Made by a program: the position numbers and the translations under genes | Notes under the pieces: generated by a model | Told to the model about the DNA's origin: nothing | Seen by the model: the letters and a program-made list of their open reading frames with translations, nothing else | Databases searched by the model: none | Shown: positions 11,468-21,599 of the stretch, in pieces | Layout: every line of letters begins with the position of its first letter | How positions within the stretch are numbered: position 1 is the stretch's first letter | Source of the DNA: Aricia agestis | Lineage: Eukaryota; Arthropoda; Insecta; Lepidoptera; Lycaenidae | Reading direction: 5' to 3' | Length of the DNA stretch: 64,000 nt | NCBI RefSeq assembly: GCF_905147365.1 | Contig: NC_056427.1 | Location: 4,283,001-4,347,000, forward strand

Positions 11468-11662
11468 GGCTGGATTAAATGCGGCGGCGACGATGAGCGG
11501 TTTGGCCTCTTTATCGCGAGATCACAAGCAAAAATGTATGTAACGATTCATTTCAACAGCGGCGCGGTTGCACTGTCATTTACATACATTTGCTTTGTAT
11601 GTAAATGACAGCGCGTAGCCGCCAAACCACGCGTTCGGGCGGAGGTATATAAATCCAGTCTT
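11468..11662. mobile_element. MITE with GC-rich arms
   Basis: Ends AGGCTGGATTAAAT and TATAAATCCAGTCTT; arms around CATTTACATACATTTGC and GTATGTAAATGACAG. It abuts the previous TIR element and the next Helitron. Confidence 0.6.
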
Positions 11663-11663
11663 A

Positions 11664-12021
11664 TCCATACTTATAATATTGTAAAGCGGAAAAGTTTGTT
11701 TGTTTGTTTGAACGCGCTAATCTCAGAAACTACTGATTCGATTTGAAAAATTATTTCAGTGTTAGGTAGAAAATTTATTGAGGAAGGCTATAAATTATCA
11801 CTTTAAGACCAATAGAAAAAAAGAAACAGAGGAAAATGTGGAAAAAATCGGGAAAATTAATTGAAGCCGCTTATCTTGCGAACTACTTGATGAATTTCTA
11901 AGTTATTTGGCACAGATGTAGAGTAGACCAAGTGAAGGGACATAGGATATTTTTTTGCGAAAAATACACGGTTTCCGTAAAATTCCTAATTTATGCGGGC
12001 GAAGCTGCGCGGAACGTCTAG
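11664..12021 (+). mobile_element. Lep1-like Helitron family 2, complete
   Basis: TC start (TCCATACTTATAATATTGTA) after A, CTAG end (GGAACGTCTAG) before T, with GC-rich GCGGGCGAAGCTGCGC just inside the 3' end. These are the A|TC...CTAG|T borders expected of Helitrons. Confidence 0.75.
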
Positions 12022-12115
12022 TAATTATTATTATTAAAGGTTTGCTTGTTTGTCTGTCATATCGGTGACCTCACATAGAGACAGCAGACCTGAATAGTTA
12101 AACGCTGCGTAGATA

Positions 12116-12250
12116 CGTACTAATATTAAAAATACGAAAATGTGTCTGTCTGTCTGTTACCTCTTCACTCCCAAACCGCTGAACTGATTTTTCTGAAATT
12201 TGGTATTGAGATACCTTCAGTTCCGGAAAAGGACATGGAATAATTTTTAG
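12116..12250 (+). mobile_element. Helitron family 1, 3'-truncated
   Basis: TACTAATATTAAAAATACGA, TGTCTGTCTGTCTGTTACCT and GAAATTTGGTATTGAGATAC; hairpin end absent. Confidence 0.6.
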
Positions 12251-12810
12251 ATACGTAATATTTCATCATCTTGTATTTTTAATAAATTAATAAAGTGATT
12301 TCACCATTCTTTACTGTAGCTCAAACCACCGAATTTAAAACGGTAGCATATATTTTATTTACTTTGTTAAAATTTAGGTCAAAATTATTTTGTATGGTTT
12401 GAACTCCATACACCTCATAAAATCATAAAAAATGTCGATTACTTTTTGCCTCTCAAGCGTCAATATTATTTTATTTGTGAATTTTATTTAAAAATTAACG
12501 TTAATACAAGTTATTTAAGTTAGTATATAGACCATACATTCTTTTCGCACTTAGATAAAATGATATTAATTTGCAAATCTTTTTAATTGTCGCCAAAAAT
12601 GTCGCTTAAGCAATTTTGCCCTTCAAGTTTAAATATATTCGACCCTTATTTTTTACCAATCTGAAAGTATTTTGAGATTAAAAACGGTCATTAGATTTTA
12701 ATTGGACGTGTCAGCGGAATGTCACTGACATCTCATACTTCTAATAGCTCTAGGACATTCTGACCCATGTCAAATTAAAAATTAATCGCTTTTACTAAGC
12801 GCATTTAAAA
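12251..12810. other. AT-rich intron stretch, nothing recognised
   Basis: No exon, RNA gene or clear repeat seen between two Helitron copies. Confidence 0.4.
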
Positions 12811-12812
12811 AA

Positions 12813-13260
12813 TCCTACTAATATTATAAAGGCGAAAGTTTGTTTGGATGAATAGATGTATGGATGTATGGATGTGTGGATGTGTGGATGTATGAATGTA
12901 TGGATGTTTGTTACTCTTTCACGCAAAAACTACTGAACGGATTTTAATAAAACTTTACAATAATATAGTTTATACATCAGAATAACACATAGGCTACAAT
13001 TTTAACCGACTTTCAAAATGGGGGAGGTGTTATGTTCGTTTTCTTATGTTCAACGATTACTCCGCCGTTTGTTAACCGATTTTCAACATTTTTCTTTTGG
13101 TATATAGGGTATCATCCCAATTTGGTATTACATTCACAAAAGTGGTGATCTGATGAAAGATCCATAAGTAACCGAGGGAACTCCTCAAAATTTATAGGGA
13201 AACATGTGGTGACTTCGGTTTCGTGAAAAGCATTCTAAGCATATCCTACCAACAAGTAAG
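12813..13260 (+). mobile_element. Helitron-like fragment with an internal GGATGTAT minisatellite
   Basis: CCTACTAATATTATAAAGGC start; about eight tandem GGATGTATG/GGATGTGTG units at 12846-12908; then TTTGTTACTCTTTCACGC and TTAACCGACTTTCAAAATG. The right end is ill-defined. Confidence 0.5.
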
Positions 13261-13528
13261 ATTTTGCACCGAGGTATACCTGGTATACCGTGGTTCGGAA
13301 GGTGCTGAGAGAACTCCTGATTCTTTATAGATACAAGTTTGGGAGTTTCGGCGTTATTTTAAGAACGGAAAGCATATGCTACTATGCAAATTACATTCAT
13401 CATCATCATCATCACTACCATGGTATAATAATTACCATGCATTGTCCCATGATTATGAGCCTGTTATTGGTACTATTCATAGTATTTTAGATCGAGACTC
13501 GAGTTTGTCAAGCGATAATTTTAAAAAA

Positions 13529-13904
13529 TCTATACTTATAATATTATAAACCTGAAGAGTATGTTTGTTTGAACGCGCTTATCTCAGGAACTACAGATCC
13601 GATTTAAAAACTTATTCCTAATTTCAGTGTTACGAGTACATAGCTCATTTATCGAGTAAGGCTATATTATTATCACGCTACGACTAAAACGACCGAAGAA
13701 ACTCAGGAAAATGTGGGAAAAACGGGGGAAATATTAGAAAGGGTTTATCTCACGAACTTCTGGAGCATTTTTTATAGCAATATTTGGCACATAATATGTA
13801 CATATATAGACCACGTGAAGAGAGTATAGCTATTTTTCATGGGAAAATGTACGGTTTCTGTAAAGTCCCTAATTAACGCGGGCGAAGCCGCGCGGGACAT
13901 CTAG
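13529..13904 (+). mobile_element. Lep1-like Helitron family 2, complete
   Basis: TCTATACTTATAATATTATA start and CGGGCGAAGCCGCGCGGGAC near the 3' end, finishing ATCTAG. Confidence 0.7.
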
Positions 13905-13944
13905 TATAATATTATGTTCATTTACTCTAGTGCTCGAAATTTCA

Positions 13945-14059
13945 ATCTTATATATAAAATTCCCGTGTCACAATGTTAGTTACGAAAAGGCGAAGGGCCT
14001 TAGGGCGAAAATCGAAAATATACTTTATATGGCAAAACAACGTTTGCCGGGACAGCTAG
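13945..14059 (+). mobile_element. Helitron family 5 fragment
   Basis: Ends AACGTTTGCCGGGACAGCTA then G, as at 31982-32189, and starts ATCTTATATATAAAATTCCC. Confidence 0.5.
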
Positions 14060-14111
14060 TGATAATATAAATTAATATAGAGGAACTTAATAAACTACAT
14101 TAATCATAATA

Positions 14112-14319
14112 TCCACACTAATCTTATATCTTTAAACGAGCAATTCTTGTATATATATACATAATTGGAATCTCGGAATCGGCTCCAACGATTTTCATGA
14201 AATTTAGTATATAGGGGGTTTCGGGGGCGATAAATCGATCTAGCTAGGAATCATTTTTAGAAAATGTCATTTTATTCGTGTTTTATCGAATACCGAGCAA
14301 AGTTCGGTCAAATAGCTAG
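14112..14319 (+). mobile_element. Helitron family 4, complete
   Basis: Starts TCCACACTAATCTTATATC and ends ACCGAGCAAAGTTCGGT hairpin, CAAATAG, CTAG. The 5' TC, 3' hairpin and CTRR-type end are the diagnostic Helitron set. Confidence 0.7.
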
Positions 14320-14490
14320 TATTATAAATGCGAAAGTGTATCGGTCTGTCTGTTACCTCTTCACGCCCAAACCGCTGAACCAATTTTGCTGGGTGTGGAG
14401 ATAGTTTGCTTCCTGGGAAAGGACATAGGATACTCTCATCCCGGAAAAATGTACGGTTTTCGCGCGATAAACAAATTTTGGCGCAACGTA
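14320..14490 (+). mobile_element. Helitron family 1, 3'-truncated
   Basis: TATTATAAATGCGAAAGTGT to ATTTTGGCGCAACG; the terminal hairpin and CTAG are missing. Confidence 0.65.
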
Positions 14491-14813
14491 CAACAGAATA
14501 TTTTCGAATTCAAATCTGTGAATGCACACATTCGACAAGACCACTTTTTTTATAACACTACGTCCCAAAATCAATATAGTTTCAGCTTGTGTCGTAGGCG
14601 TTCAATTGGAAAAGTAAACAAAACACTACAGAAATCGGCCAAGTACGAGTCGGACTCGCGCACGAAGGACTCCGTACTATAATAGAGCAAAGATGGACAA
14701 AAAAATGCGTTTTATTTGAGAGCCCTTAGTTATTTTATTTTAGTTTAATAAGTATATTATTGATTAATATTATTATATGTAGTGAATATTTTGTGAACAT
14801 TTCAAGTACCTAC

Positions 14814-14969
14814 CTGTAGGCCTACTACGAATCCGTTTTGAGACTCAAACAATCGGACGAGAATGCCGCGTCCCTCTCTAACAACGTCATTTCACTTTTG
14901 TTAGAGTGGGACACAACATTCTCGTACGATTGTTTGAGTCTCAAAACCGTTTCGTGGTACGGGCCCTGT
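14814..14969. mobile_element. MITE inside the GGGTTCCGTACCC repeat
   Basis: Inverted arms CGTTTTGAGACTCAAACAAT and ATTGTTTGAGTCTCAAAACC; outer ends CTGTAGGCCTACTACGA and TCGTGGTACGGGCCCTG. Confidence 0.7.
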
Positions 14970-15172
14970 TGCGATCATTGATATCGAGAAAAAAATGACA
15001 AAGAACGTGTATGGGAGGCCCCCTTAAATATTTCATATATTTTTTAGTATTTGTTGCATAGCGGCACAAAATTCTAACTCTCTAGCTGTCACCGTTCTTG
15101 AGATATAATATAGTCTGGAGACAGACAGATGCACAGACATCGAAGTCTAATAGTAATAGCGTTCCGTTTTAA

Positions 15173-15550
15173 CCACTGACCTCCATAATACAATTACGCT
15201 CGACTGATGATACCCAAATATATTTTGTGCCTATATGAAGCGGAATCAGCGCCCCCAATGCGGGGGAAGAGAACTAAATCTGACGTAACTTGCAAATGGC
15301 CGCTTAGACGCTATTGGTTGTAGAAACCACAGATAATAGTATACCTCCATCATGGATGAAACTAGTATTAGTTCCAAGTACTCCCACTACTGCCATCAGC
15401 GCCAATATTCAAACATCAATTTTACGTCAAATTTAGTTCTCTTCCCGAATATTGGGGGAGCTGATTCCGCTTCAAATAGGCACAAAAAATAGCTGTCATT
15501 TCAAAGGGTATCATTAGTCCAGCGTACTTGTATAATGGAGGTAAGTGGTT
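15173..15550. mobile_element. TIR element nested in a repeat, 6-8 bp target duplication
   Basis: Left end CCACTGACCTCCATAATACA, right end ATGGAGGTAAGTGG; arms share GAAGCGGAATCAGC and GCTGATTCCGCTTC. TTTTAACC occurs at 15167-15174 and 15549-15556, so the duplication is 6 bp if the ends are CCACT, or up to 8 bp. Confidence 0.7.
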
Positions 15551-15911
15551 TTAACCCTTTGGGTACGAAACCCTAAAATTGTGCTGTTGATAGTACAGGT
15601 TTATTCATGTTGATAAAAATTCGATAAAAGTCTAAAGCTTACATTGGTGGTATGAAAGGTTTTAAATTTTATTGTAACCAACTGTTGACATTGTCATGTA
15701 AGCCAAAGCTTAGCGTGAAATCGGTCAGTCGGGCTTTTGCAAAAGCTCAAACTAAACCTTGAAAATTGGCTAGACTTTAAAACTTTTAAAGTTTATGAGA
15801 TTACTTTGTATGTTATTTATAAATCGGCTTTGCTCGCGTACAAAAATCGTGGGTAATACCACTTACAAAAAAGAAGGTTATTTTGACTTAAATGAATGTA
15901 CCTACTTAATA

Positions 15912-16125
15912 CTCGATGTCGCCCGCAACTTTTATTTTGAAGTTCAAAGTTCTTTTATCGCGTGGGAACTGTCCATTTTCCGGGATAACAAGTATCCTAT
16001 GTCCTTTCCCGGGACACAACGTGCCACCATATCAAATTTCAGCAAAATTATTTCAGTAGTTTGGGCGAAAAGAGGTAACTGACAAACATACACTTTTGCA
16101 TTTAAAATGTTACGAGTAGTATGGA
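15912..16125 (-). mobile_element. Helitron family 1
   Basis: CTCGATGTCGCCCGCAAC, TATCCTATGTCCTTTCCCGG and ACGAGTAGTATGGA; short internal insertion. Confidence 0.65.
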
Positions 16126-16330
16126 TTTTAACACATTACATAAAATTGTATCATTGAAACACTGACCTGGCAAATTTTTAAAATGTTGTATATTTATCGA
16201 GTTATTAAGAAAAAAAACTAACTCGGCGATGATTCCGCGTCGTCCTTTTTCACCTGGCATATGAAAGACGGGTGTGAGTGTGAAGAGAGGACGATATTTG
16301 ATTTTTTGGGTTAGTCGGCCTCTTATTAAA
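16126..16330 (-). repeat. dispersed repeat, inverted partner of 1985-2205
   Basis: Contains CATATGAAAGACGGGTGTGA and GGACGATATTTGATTTTTTG, the reverse complement of the other copy. Confidence 0.6.
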
Positions 16331-16469
16331 TGACTAACATAAAAGGCGCCGGGAAAAAATATTAACACAAGGCAAAAATATAGCGTTACAACCACTATGG
16401 AAGAATGACATGGTTTCATTGCAGAAAGAAAAAGATACAGTCCAGCCTTATCTCGAATAAAAAGTATTT

Positions 16470-16870
16470 AATAATAATTGACAAAAGAAATAGGACCGTT
16501 TATCTCATTGACATAGCCATACCAAATTCACATAACCTCACTTCCACACATACAAACAAATTAACTAAATATACTGACCTAACAATCGAATTGAAATCGC
16601 AATGGAAAGCAAACGTTGTTAAGACCATTCCTATCGTCATCTCTAGTACTGGAATAATACCTAAAACTCTTCGCACTAGCCTTAAAACACTCGAAATTCA
16701 CCCACTCACATTCATAACCCTGCAAAAGGCAGTTATACTAAATACTTGCCGAATCGTTCGTAAATTTTTATCTATATCATAACTTCAAAACTTACCTGAG
16801 GTTGCTTGGCCACAAGCCCGCAACCTTAGTAGAAAATCCCATAAAGGAGAATCTAAAAGAAATAAAAACA
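16470..16870 (+). pseudogene. 5'-truncated R4/Dong-type retrotransposon, endonuclease C terminus
   Basis: The reading frame to TAA at 16780-16782 gives RNRTVYLIDIAIPNSHNL and ends CRIVRKFLSIS, closely matching the last 100 residues of the long element at 48481-44391. The PD residues of the endonuclease are lost upstream and only the downstream Asp (LID) remains. The 3' UTR keeps TTGGCCACAAGCCCGCAAC and runs into TAA repeats, joined tail-to-tail with the SINE at 17234-16871. A dead 5'-truncated insertion. Confidence 0.85.
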
Positions 16871-17234
16871 TAATAATAATAATAGCTCCCACACCGGTTT
16901 CGGTGACGGTGGCCGGTTTCATTGAAACCAGGCCAGCTACGCAGGAGTAATTTTTATAGTGACCAAGTGTGTGTGCAGTACACAAGAGCACTCTCTATTC
17001 CTTTACTCTCATAACCCAGTGGGACGGAAGAGCGACACGACTGGCGAGAGATCAGGCGCAGGACCGACTTTTTACATGTCCATCCGACGCATGGATCATC
17101 TTACTTGTCAGACGATCAGGTGATCAGCCTGCATCGTCCTAACCAAACTTGGAAATAACATGTTTCCAACGCGGGAATCGATCCCACGACCTCCGAGTCA
17201 AGAGCCGCGCTCTATACCACTAGACCACGGAGGC
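16871..17234 (-). mobile_element. tRNA-derived SINE with (TAA/ATT)n tail (copy 1)
   Basis: On the minus strand it begins with a tRNA-like head: A box TGGTCTAGTGG, B box GGGATCGATTCCCGC (decayed from GGTTCGATTCC). The body includes CAAGTTTGGTTAGGA and CGGTCCTGCGCCTGATCTCT, and it ends CGGTGTGGGAGC then (TAT)n. Not a functional tRNA gene: the same head recurs with the same body at 38499 and 43933. Confidence 0.85.
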
Positions 17235-17385
17235 GAAAAAAGTATTTATGTATGTAATGACTCAACTCTTTACCTAATATTAGACATAGACAACGTTCTA
17301 GTTGCAAAAAATATTCTGCGTGAATACACATTACAAAACGAACAAAAATAACCTATATCGAAAACCACTTATATATATATATATA

Positions 17386-17644
17386 CAGGGTGTAACAAAA
17401 ATAAGTGATAATACTTTAGGGTGTGTACGTGTTCCTTGTAGAGAGTTCACTGTGAAAGTAGCAGCGCTGAAAGACCAAAAATTTTTTTCACCTTTGTATG
17501 GGAAAACTCGTGACGCTCGGGCCCTTGCCCATACAAAAGTGAAAAAAAAATTTCGTCTTTCAGCGCTGCTACTTTCACAGTGAACTCTCTACAAGGAACA
17601 CGTACACACCCTAAAGTATTATCACTTATTTTTGTTACACACTG
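17386..17644. mobile_element. CAGGGTGTAACA palindromic MITE (complete)
   Basis: About 115-bp inverted arms: CAGGGTGTAACAAAAATAAG at the left, CTTATTTTTGTTACACACTG at the right, with GCAGCGCTGAAAGAC / GTCTTTCAGCGCTGC inside. Inserted at TA within a TA-rich tract. Frames inside are palindrome artefacts. Confidence 0.85.
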
Positions 17645-17696
17645 TATATATATATAGCTACTAACACTAATATTATAAAATTTTAACGTGGGAGAG

Positions 17697-17972
17697 CCAT
17701 GCTTCGGTGAGAATGGGCCGGCTCGATCGGAGAAATACTACGTTCTCACAGAAAACCGGCGTGAAACAGCGCTTGCGCTGTGTTTCGCCGAGTGAGTGAG
17801 TTTACCGGAGGCCCAATCCCCTACCCTATTCCCTCCCCTATTCCCTTCCCTTCCCTTCCCATCCCTACCCTCCCCTATTACCCTATTCCCTCTTAAAAGG
17901 CCAGCAACGCACCGGCTTGCTTTCCATCAGGTGACCCGTTTGCTCGTTTGCTCCCTTATTTCATTAAAAAAA
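17697..17972 (+). mobile_element. poly(A) SINE with LINE-like 3' tail (copy 2)
   Basis: Full head (GTGGGAGAGCCATGCTTCGG) and pyrimidine run; the tail is slightly deleted (the CTGCAGCTCTTCTGATGCTG part is missing), ending TTATTTCATTAAAAAAA. Confidence 0.8.
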
Positions 17973-17974
17973 TG

Positions 17975-18157
17975 TGAAAGTGTGTCTGTCTGTTACCTCT
18001 TCACGCCTAAACTGCCGAATGGCTTTTGCTGAATTTTGGTGTGGTGATAGTTTGAGTCCCGGGAAAGGATATAAGATACTTATTATCCCGGAAAAATGTA
18101 CGGCACTGCACCGGTGCGATGAAAATTATTTTGGATTGCGACTTGCGGGCTCATTTA
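17975..18157 (+). mobile_element. Helitron family 1, decayed 3' end
   Basis: GTGAAAGTGTGTCTGTCTGT, GAGTCCCGGGAAAGGATATA and GCGACTTGCGGGCTCATTTAG. It directly follows the SINE poly(A). Confidence 0.6.
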
Positions 18158-18163
18158 GTGTAT

Positions 18164-18311
18164 AGGCCTGTATTGTTTAGTGATAAGTGCAGGTAAGTAG
18201 TGCAGGTGATTAGTAATCAGAAGAAAGTACGTGTGGACAGCGACTGATTAGTTCAAGTTACTTACTCCTAATCACTATTCACTTGTACTAATCTAAGTGA
18301 ATACAGGCCCT
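18164..18311. mobile_element. MITE, AGGCCTGTATT family
   Basis: Ends AGGCCTGTATTGTTTAGTG and CTAAGTGAATACAGGCCCT; internal arms CAGGTGATTAGTAATC-like. Confidence 0.6.
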
Positions 18312-18315
18312 ATTA

Positions 18316-18706
18316 TAAAGCCAAAGAGTCCGTGTGTTTGTTTGAAGCATAGATAAAGTATTTGAAGTTTGAAGACGCTCATCATGGAACTATTAGGGTT
18401 GATTCAGACCTCAACGCGAGGCGAAGGTGCATTTCTAAATTGATATGGATTTGACAGATTCGTAAGGCGTCTCACGCAATTGACATCTGTCAGATCCATA
18501 CAAAATGGCGCGCCGCGCCTCGCCTCGCCTCGTCGCGTTGCGGTCTGAATTGACCCTTAGTTTGAAGTGAAAAATAATTTGTCTGTCTGGCTATCGACCG
18601 ATAGGAGCGAAGAATTAGAGGAAAATGTGGAAAAAACGGGAAAAATTATCCATCTTTTAATTATTATGTGTTACCTCGGACGAAGTCGCGGGCAACAGCT
18701 AATAAC
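18316..18706 (+). mobile_element. Lep1-like Helitron interrupted by a MITE
   Basis: TATTATAAAGCCAAAGAGTC start; GAGGAAAATGTGGAAAAAAC and GAAGTCGCGGGCAACAGCTA at the right. The middle is split by the TIR element at 18395-18557. Confidence 0.6.
18395..18557. mobile_element. MITE nested in a Helitron
   Basis: Ends AGGGTTGATTCAGACC and GGTCTGAATTGACCCT; arms carry GGATTTGACAGATTCGTAAG / CTGTCAGATCC and GC-rich CGCCTCGCC repeats. Confidence 0.7.
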
Positions 18707-19178
18707 CTATTTTCCGACAATAGTATTTCACCTGCCATTTTCCAATTTGGCCTTAATTTTGTGAATTTGGCGTTTTGCCACTACTGACGTAACCGTAACG
18801 TGATTATTATTTAAGTGTCGCGTCGATGTACCATTTAGGGATCTCACACCATATAATATATAGATTATTATAGGTATACCAAACAAAAACTGATAAGCAC
18901 TAAATGTCACTCCAGCGAATATTTCCGACTTCTAAAGTTATTAATATGACTGAAAGCATAATTCAACCTAAAAAACAATACATTAAAATCAATGCACCTG
19001 TTTGGATGCTACGATGCCACAGACAGAAAGATATATTTTGCAGATAAACAGACAGACGCGTCAAACTTACACCTTTTTTTTTGTCGGGGATCAAAAAATG
19101 AGGACACAAAGCGTCAATTTTGTACGAGTACCTTAAAATTGATTCGAAAACTTATGTCTATTGCCGCGTAAATTTACC

Positions 19179-19368
19179 TTAGCCGGCCCCTAGACGAGCA
19201 ATTTTATTGTCAATATCACGCTCAAATTTATTGAACAGTTTATTTGACAGTTCGATCGAAGGCACGCGATGTTCAACATCAATCCTAGACGGTAAATAAT
19301 TACATTGATATGCGTAATACGCAATACGTGATATTCACAATAAAATTTCTAGTCTAGGGGCCGGCTTA
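19179..19368. mobile_element. MITE, TTAGCCGGC family (copy 1)
   Basis: TIRs TTAGCCGGCCCCTAGACGAG and AGTCTAGGGGCCGGCTTAG; shares ATTGAACAGTTTATTTGACA with the copy at 61601-61763. Confidence 0.8.
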
Positions 19369-19755
19369 GAATGCGACGTCCCTGAAACAGTGTGTCAATG
19401 TTGCCGCTGATTCACATTAACCGTATTTCTGCCGTCAGTTGTGGACAGGAGAAATGGATCATTAGTACAGCTCAATACGATGTGAAACACCACATTTAAA
19501 ATACGATAAAATTGGTATGGACTTTTTATGGATATCGAAACTAAGTGGAGTGACACAATTAATTTGTAAAATCGATTTTCTTTTTTTCGATCTTTAGTAT
19601 AGCTTTTAAGTGATGTAATTGACATCGCAAAATCAATTTTATAGTAACTCATCCACACTAATATATAAATAAATAAGAAACTGTCTTTCTGACTGTCTGT
19701 CTGCTTTCAAGATCGAAACATTTCGTCAAAATCGGTTCAACGGCTTATGGTCAAT

Positions 19756-19919
19756 TAACGGCGGTTCCCAATATTTGATCTATCTCTGGTTTGGCCCTAC
19801 TAGAGATAGGAATAACTCACATTAGACATTAGAGACATATATTTTACGTCAATTGTGAGCTATTCCTATCTCTAGTAGGGCAAAAACAGAGATAGATCAA
19901 ATATTGGGAACGGCCGTAA
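19756..19919. mobile_element. MITE with about 55-bp arms
   Basis: TTCCCAATATTTGATCTATC at the left and GATAGATCAAATATTGGGAA at the right; arms continue through CTACTAGAGATAGGAATA. Confidence 0.75.
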
Positions 19920-20122
19920 GACTGCAACAGGACGCAGGTGCCCGGCGGGCACTGGCGGCGTATTCCGCGGCTGCCCGCCGTGGATCACACAAATCATTTT
20001 ACATGCAGTAACGCAGACGGCGTGTGCTTTGTGTACGCGGCGCGGGCAGCCGCAGACATCGACGGGCGTACGCGGCGAAATTGACCGGCCCGCCCCGCCC
20101 CGTCGTCTGCAAAGCGCCTTAG
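19920..20122. other. GC-rich island with imperfect inverted repeats
   Basis: Contains CCGCGGCTGCCCG and CGGGCAGCCGC plus CCCGCCCCGCCCCGTCG, unlike the AT-rich surroundings. Probably a GC-rich TIR element fragment; no ORF or RNA recognised. Confidence 0.35.
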
Positions 20123-21040
20123 GCGTAAAGAAGCAACCAGAAAACAGTATTTAGACACAGTGATAAACTTTCTAATAATATTATTAATATCATTAAGTTA
20201 CTTCTTCAACAACAAGCAATTCCCCTTTCAAAATATCCCGTAAAAAGTTAAGATCAAAAATATCAGATCGATAACCACATTTTATCAGTCGGTTACAACG
20301 ATCTCTGGAGTTGAGTAACAGCAATTTTTCTGCACTTTTTACCACAGATCATATAACTGTAACCGCAGGGTAACCGGTTGGAAGCCATTTTCCTTCATGT
20401 CAGGGACATGCTGTTAAAAACTTGTCAAAGGTAAAAGTACGTAAGCGCCAAAAAATTTTAAAGCTAAAGGTAGACGTTATAATTTCGCTTAAAAATATTT
20501 GTTTTAAAATGTTGGTCAAAAAATTGAGTGTGCAGAAGTCATGCATTTTTCGGGATATTTTTTTACCGCGAGCCTAAGCGTCTCCATACGAAATTTAATC
20601 AATATCAAGCTATCTTCGGATTTCCTGTTATCAATACAGATTACACAAATCACAATGCTTATGACAGTTTTAAAATTTTTATTCTCTTTCTAAGGCACTC
20701 TGAATTTTTTGAGGAATCTTTATAAAAACAAGTTTTAGAGCAAACCTCATTTAGAGCAAATCTCATCCAAGTGTTACCATTACCTATAATGAGCTGATAA
20801 GACAACGGTTTTTGTTTTTTTATGTAAATTATTCTGGTTTTAGAGTTCAAAGTTTGCGTGGGTGTTTGTTATTTATATTATAGTTTATTATAGTTGTATT
20901 TACCTGTTAATGTCAGTAGAATTGATGTATTAGATAACGGTATGCCGTCTACGGTATTTGACTGTTAGTTAAGTTGTTTTATTACTAGTAGTGACTTTAG
21001 TTCATGTAATTTTATAGTTCCCTAAATGTTTCTTATTATG
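20123..21040. other. AT-rich intron 1 stretch, nothing recognised
   Basis: No splice-bounded coding segment or known repeat seen just downstream of the first coding exon. Confidence 0.4.
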
Positions 21041-21331
21041 TTTGAAATGCGAAAAGGTGTCTATCTGTTACCTCTTCACGCCCAAACGACTAAGCCGATT
21101 TTGCTGAAATTTGGAATAGAGATGCTTTGAAACCTGGGAAAGGGATATATAAATACTGTCTGTTATCTCTTCAAGTCAAGATTAAACCGCTGAACCAATT
21201 TTGCTGAAATTTGCTACAGTAGTACTTAGTGTCCCACGAAAGGACTTAGAATACATTTTATCCCAGAAAAATGTACGGATCACGCGCGATAAACTAATTT
21301 TGGCGCAACGGACTTACGGGCGTCATCTCGT
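21041..21331 (+). mobile_element. two overlapping Helitron family 1 copies
   Basis: The CTGTTACCTCTTCACGCCCA unit occurs twice (about 21065 and 21160). The second copy ends with TGGCGCAACGGACTTACGGG and CATCTCG. It lies about 50 bp downstream of exon 21559-21384. Confidence 0.6.
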
Positions 21332-21383
21332 GGTAGTGATAATATTATAATCAACACAAAATACGACAAAAATAAAATCTAAC

Positions 21384-21509
21384 CTGATCCTGCGGCTCCA
21401 TCGCGAACCTCTGCTCCTGGTAACCATGGCAACCGGCGAGTGCACAGAGTAAAACAACTATCCGCCATGTTTGTGTTCTATTTTCGAATTTCCCGCGATT
21501 TCGTGCCAT
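21384..21509 (-). CDS. kirre/rst-like: kirre/roughest-like adhesion protein, first coding exon (signal peptide)
   Basis: First coding exon of an Ig-superfamily cell-adhesion receptor of the kirre/roughest (NEPH) family, which in insects acts at the cell surface in myoblast fusion and in eye and nephrocyte cell sorting. The 42 codons start at ATG 21509-21507 (GCC-ATG-G context). An in-frame TGA six bases upstream (21515-21513) fixes the start. After a basic N terminus comes a hydrophobic run, IVVLLCALAGCHG, that reads as a signal peptide. The mature start QRFAMEPQDQ matches what I recall of the fly paralogues. The exon ends in CAG followed by donor GTTAGA (21383 downward), phase 0. Residues run on directly into the exon at 7733. 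Whether this is the kirre or the rst orthologue cannot be decided from the first Ig domain alone. Confidence 0.9.
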
Positions 21510-21559
21510 GGCTCAATCGCATGGCGGTACCATCATCTGTCGACGGCTGTGGTCATAGT
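21510..21559 (-). promoter_or_regulatory. 5' leader of the kirre-like gene with three upstream ATGs
   Basis: A long pyrimidine tract ending in TTCCAG (AG at 21561-21560) precedes this segment on the minus strand, so the leader is itself spliced and at least one non-coding exon lies further upstream. The 50-nt leader holds short upstream frames: 21556-21533 (7 codons plus stop); 21536-21513 (two ATGs, 7 codons plus stop), ending 3 nt before the main start; and 21522-21478 (14 codons plus stop), overlapping the main start. This could lower translation, but that is inference. No promoter was recognised. Confidence 0.6.
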
Positions 21560-21599
21560 CTGGAACAAAAAAAGAAAGAAAAATAAAAAAAATGCAAGA

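Larger units (their letters stand above)
14634..15580 (-). mobile_element. GGGTTCCGTACCC repeat, interrupted by a TIR element
   Basis: Minus-strand copy: GAGTCGGACTCGCGCACGAA at the left and CCCTTTGGGTACGAAACCCT at 15555-15574. Split by an insertion at about 15173-15550. Other copies at 26023, 32935, 39893, 54187 and 62737. Class unknown; the ends are inverted (AGGGTTCCGTA / TACGGAACCCT). Confidence 0.65.

Noticed and set aside
12846..12908. GGATGTATG minisatellite as a coding repeat
   Set aside because: Lies inside a Helitron-like fragment with no sustained reading frame.
16102..16419. 105-codon minus-strand frame
   Set aside because: Lies across a Helitron end and a dispersed repeat; no protein signature.
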